Program-made: the position numbers and the translations under genes
Notes under the pieces: model-generated
What the model was told of the DNA's origin: nothing
The model's input: the letters and a program-made list of their open reading frames with translations, nothing else
Databases searched by the model: none
NCBI GenBank assembly: GCA_037975125.1
Contig: CM075853.1
Span: forward strand, 28,572,295-28,636,294
DNA: 64,000 bases
DNA from: Latrodectus hesperus
Taxonomy: Eukaryota; Arthropoda; Arachnida; Araneae; Theridiidae
Reading direction: 5' to 3'
Shown here: positions 14,001 through 25,800 of the stretch, piece by piece
How the letters are laid out: every line of letters starts with the position of its first letter
Numbering within the stretch: position 1 is the first letter of the stretch

Positions 14001-16711
14001 TTTTCCATGCCTCCCTTGATGAAAACTGCATCTAATTTAATTGAATCAGGATTAATTTGTTTATTAATGAAATAAAGACTTAAATAAATTATTTAATATG
14101 CCTGGTGGAAAGTGTCTTTTCAATGACCAGTGGACTCTGGAAAAGTCATACAAAGATTGACCTTTGTGTGGTTCACAAAAACACTTGCCCATTGTCTGTT
14201 TTGCAAGAAAGACTTCTGTATTTCAAATATGGGCGAATCGGCAATTAAATCCCATATGAAAGGAAAAAAGCATTAGAACAAGTAATAGGTACTAAAAAAT
14301 CTATTCCTTTAAAAAATTTTCGCTTCTGCTGATCTTGTTAAAGAATGTAAACCCAAAGCATGCTCTGAAATTTTAGATTCATTTGTTTCTTCAAAAGAAG
14401 TTTTAAAGACTGAAATTATATGGACCTTTAAAGTTTTACAATGAATTTAGCTACAGTTCTTGTAACAATACAATTTCAAGCAATGTTTCCAAGACAGTGC
14501 TATTGCAAAGCAATTCAATTATGCTGAAGAAAAGTGTGCTTATTTAACAGTTTTTGGAATTGCACCTTATCTTTCCAAATTATTGAAAGAAAAAGTTAAG
14601 AATGTTTCTAATTATGTGCTTCTCTTTGATGAAAGCTTAAATAATCATCTGCAGACAAAACAATTGGACTGCCATATAAGATTTTGAAATAATTATACAG
14701 TTAAAACATGCTATTACTCATCCATTTTTTTAGGTCATTCAACTGGAGATATTTTGTTTAAAAAAGTGAATGAGATTAAGAACCAGTGAATTACTCCAGT
14801 TGTCAATGGATGGCCCAAATGTGAACTGATCTGTTATGATTAAAATGGCCGATTTTTTAAAAAGTGAACGTTATTCACTACACATTATTCACAGTGAACG
14901 TTATCCACAGCATTGTGTAGAATGTGTAGGCTACAGCTTACACATTCTATACAACACTTACAGCAGTTGATGTTCTTCATTTCCAGAAGTTGAGGTAACA
15001 GCAAGTATAGTTTACAGACTATTTAAGGACTCACTCGCTCGTATGGATGACTTTGATATCCTTGATCCAGAGGCATAAAATTTCCTGTAAAGTTTTGCAA
15101 AGATCTATGGTTAGAAAATTTAAGTGTTTTCAACAGATTGCTTGAAATGTTAGCGTATCTTAAAACATATATGTCATTTGTTCAAAACAAAAAATTTCCT
15201 TATCCTGGTACCAAAACTTCTGATATTGTGCAGAAGTGTACAAAAGATGTACTTTTTACTGCAAAATGCAATTTTTTTCTATATTTATTGCTCTGGAAGT
15301 TGAACCTTTTCTGACACTTTATCAAACTGATAACCAATGTTGCCATTTATTGCTGGAAATTTTCATGCATTGTTGAAAAGTTTGATGCAAAAGTTTTTAA
15401 AAGAATCTTTGTTATCTGAATCTATTGGAAATGTCTAAAATCTCTAAAATTACTCATTATTTTATGCAATGTATAATTCAGTATTATATAGAATGTTGAT
15501 TATTTAAATAAAAAAATTTCTGTTATAGCTGTGAATTCATTGAAGGCTTTTGAAATAATCATTAATAGTTTTAACTCAAATAAAAGTAGTCTCATAATTG
15601 TAATTATTTATTTTTATTATTAACAGAAATGATTGAAAAATATTGCATGTTCATAATTATATGCATATTTGGTTAAAGACAATTTTTAAAATAAAAAAAG
15701 TATTTAACATAAATGTCAATACCTCCTGGAAATTTTTAATTTGACTCCTGGAAAATTCCTGAAATTTGATTCTTGGAAATCTCTATGAATCCTGATATTA
15801 GTCAATGATACAAATGTGGTGAACTCTCATTATTAATTTTTCTATGAAGCAATAATTAATAATGATTTTCCTGTAAATATTTGAGCTTTACAATAACAAT
15901 AATATAAAGACTCAATTTGTTGTTCATTGATTCATTTGAGTTCATTAATTAAATATGTTGATTTACACTGCAGCATAATATATTGTTTTGAAATATTTTC
16001 AATATTATGCAAACATAATAATTTTTTGTAATTTAAAATTAACACAATAAAAATAATGAATAAGTCTTTATAATTTTTCATTGTAAATAAGCATAATGTT
16101 AACACTTTAGTAATTTCAAATAATAATTATCTAAGACTATGTTTGAAAATAATAAAGAGAGACTCAATCTTATCATTGTAGTAACAGAGGGAAATGTTAA
16201 TTTTTTTTTCCGCATATCTGTCAAGATAAGTATTTAAAGTTTTTATGTTTTTCTTCATTGTTATTTGTAAATACAGTACATTTAAGTGCAAAATGTCATT
16301 TAAGAAGATATTTCACTTGAAATTCATAAGAAATTTTAAATTAACATTTTATAATAGTTGTATGTTTTTTAAGCTGTTATTTGATACAAAGCATTCTAAA
16401 ACTTTTTAAGGACTATAAAAACCAAATTATAGAAATTAAAATATCCTTACAGCATTACCAAATTTCTTAACACTTTTACTCTGCATTTATATAGTTATAC
16501 CTTATCAGTGTATTTATATTTGTATTGCTTCTTTTATTGAATTCATAATGTCTTTAAATATCAATGTAGCAAAGCAAATTTAATGAATCCATGTATATAT
16601 TATTATTTTTTAAGCATCTAAGTATTTACATATTAAATAAAATTTTATTATGTATGTACAAGTAAAAGATTTACTATTATTCAATATTTGATGATTTAGA
16701 CTGTTTTAATG

Positions 16712-16786
<75 letters not shown>

Positions 16787-16798
16787 GTATGTTTTAAG

Positions 16799-16844
<46 letters not shown>

Positions 16845-19800
16845 TATGTGCTGTATTTTAGGTTTAAGCTCTTTTTATTCAGAACTGATGCGTGGCTTAG
16901 GAGCTTCTACTAGATTGTGGGAATTAATTGATCGAAAACCTTTAATACCTCTTGATGGTAACATACAAAAGTTTTATTTTTATTATTTTAATATCTGACA
17001 TAAATATAGAAAATTGTAATTTCATTGAATTTTATCATAATTAATATACATAAATAATTTATAAATAAGTGAAATTGTACTTTCTGTGTGCACTTTACTA
17101 ATATTATATATATTATGCTTATATATATATAACTTAATTTTTATGAACTTTTTTAAAAATTTTATTAATAATTTTAAATTATGCTTAAAAATGTATTAAC
17201 AGCTTTAAAAATTTAGCCAAGTTATATGCAATTCAAATCTCTGGTTTACAGACATATAACTTTCTTAGTTAAATTAAACAGTTATTTTTCATACATAGTG
17301 TTTAATGGTTAACTTGTAAATGTTTTCTAAAATCAGGTATTTAAAGTTTGTTTAAATCAAAATAAATATCTGTTAGAGATCAAAGGATATTTTTATAAGG
17401 TATGTTTTACAATTACTTCAGATTCTGAGTAGTAAAGACAATATTGGTAAATTGTATTTTCTTATAACAGTCAATATTTGAAGCAAAATATAATTTCAAA
17501 ATACTGTATATTTTTACAGCACTCCTTTTATTATGCCAGATATTATCAATATCATTAGTCAAGCTTATATTAATTCTAATGTAATTTAAATAATTATAAA
17601 TTTCAGTCTTTAGTATTGTCCTTTGAATTATAATGTAGTAATTTTTAATTTAATGTGTACTTTATTAAAAGTTAAAATAAAAAAAAATTAAATTCATGTA
17701 AATTATTGTATTTTATAAAAGGATATAACATTAACATAGTTTTAATTTTATTTTCTTATTTGTTATAGTAAAAGTACTTCTAATTAAAATAATTATTTCA
17801 ATTTCAAGTTAAGTTATTATGGCTATTAATGTATTATATTTAGAATTTGTCTGTTATTATTCAGATCATATTTTTCATTTTAATATTTAATAACAAATGT
17901 TACACATTTTGCACAGATTTTATTGTGTATATTATTTATTTTAAGTTAATTTTATACTTTTTAGGTATTTCTTGGGTTGTGTTTTTATATATCACATGAT
18001 GTTACACAATAACAATATGTAATGATAATTTCATCCACTGAAACATTGTTGTTATCTTTTAGGAGGTATAACTTTGCCTGCATTGAAAGGGAATGTGAGC
18101 TTTGATAAAATTTTTTTTACCTATCCAAGCCGTCCTGATACTTTCATACTCTCTGATTTCAGCCTTAATATTCCTTGTGGCTCTGTTTATGCAATTGTTG
18201 GATCAAGCGGTTGTGGAAAATCAACTGTTGGTTCTTTACTTTTAAGATTATATGATTGCCAGAAGGGTAAATATACTTTTTGCTTGACTTGGGTTAATAT
18301 TTTTTTTCTTGAATTGCATTTATAATATGAGAATAAAATTGCATATATAAAAATGGATTATAAAATATTTACTCAGGAAACAAATATTGACTTTCCACTT
18401 GTTACCCTTACAATGCTTTTATACTAAAACATAGTTGGAAAAGTGTAAAAATTTCTTACAACATGTTAACTTTTACAATGCAGTTTAGGAAATATGTATC
18501 TTCTCCTTGTATTTTTCAGTTGTATAAATCTGTAACTTACACAATATTGATTGGTTAGTGTCATGTCCAGGAAGTCAAATGGATTTGGGACTGCCATAGA
18601 TGGCTTTAGCCAGCTTCACTATATTCTTTGAGTAGAGATCGCAATCAAATGGGTATTCTCCGATGTTCTTGAGAGATGTTATTATTGCTGGACGATTGAG
18701 AATATTATTTGGAGAGAATTCTTCATCAGGATAATTTCTATATTTTACATAGGTGCAGTTTAACCTTGGAGAAAGCAAAAACTTGCTATTAGAGAGCAAT
18801 TCTATGAATCACCACAGATGCATGTACATTCTTGTTTCCCTTGTAACTGAGTGCATCATCTTTTCAGGACAACTATAGTTAACTTTATTGAACTATAGCA
18901 ATGCTAAATAAAAAAAGAACTTAATAAAAAAGAGATTTATATATTTTCAAATAATGATAGAAAATTTAGAATTTATCAAAAATGGAGAACCGATATTTAA
19001 AGGAGATCTGGTTGATTGATCAATATGAAGAAAAGATTAAGAATTTAGTCACTGATAATTTAATCTTATGAAAGATATTGCTCACCTCAAAGCACCATAA
19101 GAGATAAAACAGAACAGATTCTAATACTATGGGCTGGATATGTGAACAAAAAAATATTCTATTCAAATAAAAATGCACTTTAACTCAATGCCTTAAAAAT
19201 ATTTGATTGTTTAAAATTAATAAGACAGTTGTTAAATTGTTTGACTAACAATGGTTAATTTGATAAATTCATATGACCTTATTCATTAAATGATGGATAT
19301 ATAGAAGAAGAAAAGTCCATGGATGGGAATGCAGCAAACAAAAATTATCCAGTAGATTTTCAAAAGAAGGATTATTTTTCTGACTAAGTGTTTATGCTGA
19401 TGAAAAGGATTATCATAAGAATGCCTCATTAGACTTATATCTGAAGAAATCTGCTCCTTGCTTTAAAATTGCCAGGCTATAACTCTACTGTTATAACCCT
19501 ATGTAGTATGTATATGATGATTTTATACCCAAACACTGCTAATGCATCAAATGTTAAACTGATGCTCAGTTAGACAGCACAACAAAAATGACTTTTACTG
19601 AAAAGTGGATAATGGCCACATTTTGTTCATCATTGATGCACCTAGAGATTTAACTGATTTTAATCGTTACTTTGTTAAGATTACCATTTCACCATGCAAT
19701 GCTACTTACACTTTTGCAATTATCAAGCTGGCAGCCAAATGATTAATGCTTTGATCTTCTGTCCCACAGTTCACTGATTCAAATGCCACCTTGGGTATAG

Positions 19801-22800
19801 AGAAAAAACTTACATAAATATTTTATCTGCCATAGCACAAACCAAAATATTGTATAAATAGATTCAATTTGTGGAAGTGTGTGTGTAATGAATGATATTT
19901 CTTTGAAATTGAATGTAACATAAATATATTTAAAAATCACGTGTATGCCAAAAGTAGGCTGTGAAAGTATGGCCCAATATCATAAACTAATTATGCTTAA
20001 AAATGTAGTATACATAGTTAAGTAATGTTACTAAGTTAAAAACAAATATTTGAGAAATGGGTTTTACTCTGAGGTGTGAGTTTTAAAATAATATGATATA
20101 CTGTTATATTTCTATTATATCTTCAAACATAATTTATTTAAAATTAAATTCATTCTATGGGAAAATATTCAAAATAAAGGGCTAAATCTTTAAAAATGAA
20201 TTGTTTAAATTTTGTGATGATAGGGATTTGTTCTGGAACTGATAAAAATTGCTAAATTAAGGTGGCATGCTACATGTGTGAAATTAAAAAACTTTAAAAA
20301 AAAATGCTGATGTGGGGAAAATGATTACTTTTTCAACACATTGATGTAATATAAGTAACATCTACAACTTATTTATGAATGAATTTTACTAGGTTTCTCA
20401 TATACAAAATAAATTTGAGCTTTATTTCATTGATAAAAGTTTTTGTGATGACTTATTTAAGAAGGTGAAATACTTATCAGAACATAGATCTGACATTGAT
20501 TGAGGTCAAATTGTAATCTACAAGGATTTTGCTTTAGTATTATTACTCTTCTTTGGAATAGATCCCAAGATTGTCCGAAGAATGTGGAATTAATGAGTTC
20601 AGGATGATCATAGATGTTGCACAACTTTTCATAGTGAATTTCAATGGCCCAATATTTATTACATCCAAGAAGACATGTTAATCATTTATATTTAATGGAT
20701 AATATAACAGGAAATGAACCCTGAGTCAAAAACATGCTTCATTTATACAGAGACTACTCTCTGCATGAACAGTTTGACTGCTTTGCAGCAAGATGCATTG
20801 TCCACCTGGCAACCATGGCTTTGGATACACATAATATTAAATTAAAGGTAGTTGCTTGTATAATAGTGGGATCAAAGTAATTAAAGATAGCAACAGTGTT
20901 ACCAACAACCAATCTAGATATGGAATGTCATAACATCATGTTTTAGAAAAATTTCAGTGCAATTTACAATATCATGATGGTCACATCTCTTCTTATGTGT
21001 ATCACGAGGGTGCACATTGACAATATGCATTCTATACTGGCCCATTATGTAGAGTGATGTTATGGGGTGTCATTTGATTTACATCTTGGTCATTTCCTAC
21101 TTCCACTGATGTAACTTAGAATCATAGCTGTTGCATTTTTATTGTGTTAAAACCCCTAGTTCTCTGTTTCATTTGAGCCCTGTGAAAAGAGTTGATCCAT
21201 CAGGATGAGCCTTGATTTCATGTTGCCAGGATTTGAACCTTGCTACAGAAAATATTTGGCTACTGCTTTTACCAATATGTTATTTAGATCTCTCATTAAC
21301 AGAAAACTTCTATTCTGTATTCTCCTTATGTACTAGTTGGTTTGATCGATGAATTTTAACATCATATATATTGTAACATCAGGTATATTATAAATGGATC
21401 ACTACATACTATCCACACTTTTTATCATCTTTATTCAGATATTACTGTTACAGGTGATTGCTCTGGCCACTGAGTTCTCTGAATCTATGTTTTCAAATTT
21501 CTTAAAAAATTAATCACTTGTTATTTCTAGTATATTTATTTGTTAAGTAAATTTACTTTGTCATTTGCATTTCTTCCTGGTATAATAATTTTTATACTCT
21601 GCATTGCATACATATACATACAAGTTTAATTTTGTGAAATTAAAATTAATTTGAGTGAGTTTTGAAATAATGCCATATAATTGATTTAATCAATTTAGTT
21701 TTAAAACTTGACATTGCTTTAATTAAATATTTATTTATTGAAAAATTGAATAAAATCAGAAACTAATAGCAACTCAGTATGCTTTTATGGTAATAAGTCT
21801 TAAATAATTTTGGGATTATTCAAATCTTTTCTATGCGCATTAATGTACTTTTTTTAATGAAATGTAATTTAACTTTTGTTTTATTAAATAGGTTCTATAA
21901 CTGTAGATGGACATGATATTAAATCACTTAATGTAAAGTGGCTGAGAAAAAATATTGGACTTGTAAGTCAAGATCCTGTTTTGTTTTCTCATTCAATTCG
22001 TGAAAATATCCTTTATGGTGCTGAAAATTCAAATGAAATATCTGATAATGTTTTAGAAAATGTTTTAAAAAAAGCAAATGCTTTGGACTTTGTTAAGAAA
22101 TTTCCAGATGGTCTAGATACAATAGTTGGTGAAAGAGGAGCTATGTTATCAGGTAATAATTACTTTTTAAATTACATTAATGTGCAAAATTAAAGGATAT
22201 TTTTTTTATTTAACTTTAAAATGAAAATGAGATGCAAAGTATGCAGAAAAATTCCATTGAAAGTTATTAAAAATGAAAATTTCCTAATATAAAATAATAT
22301 GAAAACAGAAATTATAATAATTACTATGTTAAATATCAATGTGATCTATTAATTGATTAATTAATATATAGTGCTATCTACCATCGACATTTTTTATTCC
22401 TATTTTTGTTTGAACTGTTTAGTGTTTTAATATCATATTGATTAAATTCCCAAATGATTCATATGAACTCAGATAAGACTTGTCAAAAGGAAAATTCCTG
22501 GAGATTAATTTAGTGTCACTGGCTTTACTGGCATAATATCTCAGATGAAACATAAATTTGAAATGATCTTTATATACTTTTATCAAAAATACAAATCAAT
22601 CATTTGAATTAAAATATACCAAAATATTAAAATATATCAAACCACATAAAGCATTTCATTTCTGTAAAATTCTGCTTGAAAAATCAAAAACTGCAAGCAA
22701 AAGATGCATGAAAAATATTGCTAAAAATATTTTTTTTATTTCATAAGGAGGAGTAAAAATTAATATTATGTCTATGAGACAATGTTAGGAAAAATCCACT

Positions 22801-25800
22801 AGTTTATAAAATCATGAGTACTTGGGAATTAGAAATTTGTAAAAATAAGTATCCACTGTAGTTGAAGAAACAAATTTTGGTGATATAAGTTCAAAATTTT
22901 GGTTATATCCACTATTAAATTACTAAAGATGAATGTGCATGCACATCTTTCAGAATAATTGCTTGTGAAGTTTCTTAGTTTTCTTCCATATGACTCAAGA
23001 TTTCTGCTCACTAATACTAAAAATTGCTTCCGAAAAGCAAACGCACAATCAGTGGGCAAAATATATCATTCAATTATTAAATAAGTTAGCCACACAATTT
23101 GAATTCAATGTGTGTTGAATTAACATAGTCTCTTGATGAGATTTTTTATTGATTTATTCTTATTGTAATATTTCCTTCACATATATAATTCTAAATTATC
23201 TTATTTAAGAATGCAGAATTATGTTTATATATTCTCTAGTTTGTGACCAGTTTATATATTCTCTAGTTAGTGACAAGTTTATATATTCTCTAGTTTGTGA
23301 CATTTTTTCAAGTCTACAAATCAATTTTGCAAGTACTTGACTTTTTTTAAATAGTAAATATTAAAAATATCACTTAAAATGTAGTACATTGTTTTATAAA
23401 AGAAAATTAAACATTTAGTTAAAATTGGTTTCATCCATAGTCTGAACTTGAGCCTACTTGGTTTAACTTTTTTCATTCATTCCTATCAAATTTATTTCTA
23501 TAAATGCTAATTGTGGTAAAATTAAGTGTGTGTGTGTAAAAGAAGAACAATTTTTTTTTTGTTAAGCCTTTGATGAACACTTTATTTTCTCATTTGGGTG
23601 TCGGTTTACAGGTTCAAAAGATATAATATATTGATAGAATATAAAATGGCAATATTTCATCCATTTTGAATCAGTCTAAACTGTTGAAAACTACCATTTC
23701 ATTTATTCACTTTTAATTTTTTGTGTTTTTATTCATTGTATACAAATATTAATATTTTGATGGATGAAGGATATTTCTCATATATTTAAAGTATCATTTT
23801 TAATTGCTTAAATTACATGCTTAACTAAAATTTATATTGTAATATAAATATGACATAAATAATTTCATAAATAAATCTCTGTGTTAATATGTTCTCAAAT
23901 CATTTGATTATATGCATTGTAGGTGGGCAAAGGCAAAGGATAGCTATTGCAAGAGCAATTCTAAAGGTTTGCACTTTTTAGATATTCATCTGTTTATTAA
24001 AATTTCTAAATTAATCAGTTTATTTAACTAGTGAAATTATTTCTCATTATTTAAATTTAAATAAAAATGTATTTCATGCACAAAATTAATAATTAATGTG
24101 AATAGGAATACACAGTTTACATTTTTATTCCTTATTGCTAACAACAACAATAAATTTGATTTCAAAATTTGGTATAATTTGTATTTTTATCATTTTCATC
24201 AAAAATAACAAATTAACAAATTAAATTGGCTATATAATTTAATTTTGTTTGCCGAGTCGATAATTGATGAAAGTAACCATGTGATTTGAAAAATAGCTGA
24301 TTTTTTATATGATTCAGCTCATTACCTTTTTATTTTATAATGCTTTAGAAGTATTTACTTTTATGTTAAATTCATATAACATTATGATTATATTAATTTT
24401 TATTATATGTTTGTATATTTATCCCTAATATATATGCAACTAAATAAAATGTTAAAAAAGTGCAGTGTATAATGTAGGAGAAAGTGATATTGATATTAAT
24501 TTATTTTGGTGTTTTAGTAAATTTAGTTTTAATTTTTATTTATAATTACTTTTTGTATTCAAGGTATAATTCAGCTGAGATTTATAGTTTAAATTCAAAT
24601 TCTTCATAAATATCCTTTAAGGTGAAATTAGCCCATTAACTACTCACATGAACACCAAAATGCTGCTTATTCAACTAGTTGTATGGCTACTACTAATGAG
24701 GAAATGAGGAAAAGTTTAAATGCTTCTTGCTATTAGTAATATAACATAAAACTGAGGTATAAGGATTTAAGTACAATTATGTAACTTTAGTTATGACTGA
24801 TTGAAACTAAAAGGTTGAGGCAAAGCAGAGTCTTTGTAGTAAATTTTCTGGGAAGAAAAATACCCTAAATGGTGTATATGAATTGAAGTTACTCTACAAA
24901 ATGTGTTAAATTTAAATTAACCTGTCTAATCATCAATTTCAGTGATTTTTCAAATGAATTTTTCGAATTGGGGAAGTAAAATAATTTTTAAAAGAAGTAA
25001 AAGTATTTATTTGACTCATCATTGTAGTGTAATGACAAATAACTGTTTTTTAAATATAATATTGTAATAAATAGTTTTTGAAAATATAATGAGTTTTACT
25101 TTAACCAGTTATCCATTCTTTTATATGTTTATGGGATAACTCCTTAATTATTATGCATATATATGTTATAGAAATTAGCTATTCTACAATCATATTGGCA
25201 ATGGATTGATTACATTCTACAGATTATTGGATAATCTGTTTAAGTGCCAACATTGTTTTACTTCCCTAATTATCCAGGCAATCAGCAAAGCATCCAGATA
25301 GTCAGCACATTACCAGCTAGGCACTTGTCAAAGTAAAAATAAAATCTTTGCTGAAACAATAGCACCATTTCTGTAATTCATGTAACATAACGTTATATAC
25401 TCAAAAAATAAAGTTAATGAAATTGAACAATAAATTAGCTGATAAAATCAATTATCAATTATTTAAAAATCAAAAAGGAAAGAAACAATTTAAAATATTG
25501 TTACAATTAAAGAAATTAACTCAATATTACTTTTTTCTTGTCTTAATAATTTAATTAATACAAGCAACAAGTTAGTTGATAGAATGAACTTTTGAATTTT
25601 GATGATGCAAAAATTATTAGCAGATTACTTCAGTAGAAAGTGGAACACTTTTGACTCTGCACATTGACAGTGCTCAAATCAGTTAATCTATAGATTATCT
25701 AAATAATCTGCTCATTAATAGTTTTCAAGATTTGGTAGTAAGTCAAGTATGCTGTTTTTGTTGTTTTTTCACTAAAATTTTTATCATTTATGACTTAATA

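Noticed and set aside
18074..18325. ATP-binding protein as an independent small ORF
   Set aside because: It is exon G of ABCB10 read on into the intron; splice phases and the following exons show it is part of the larger gene.
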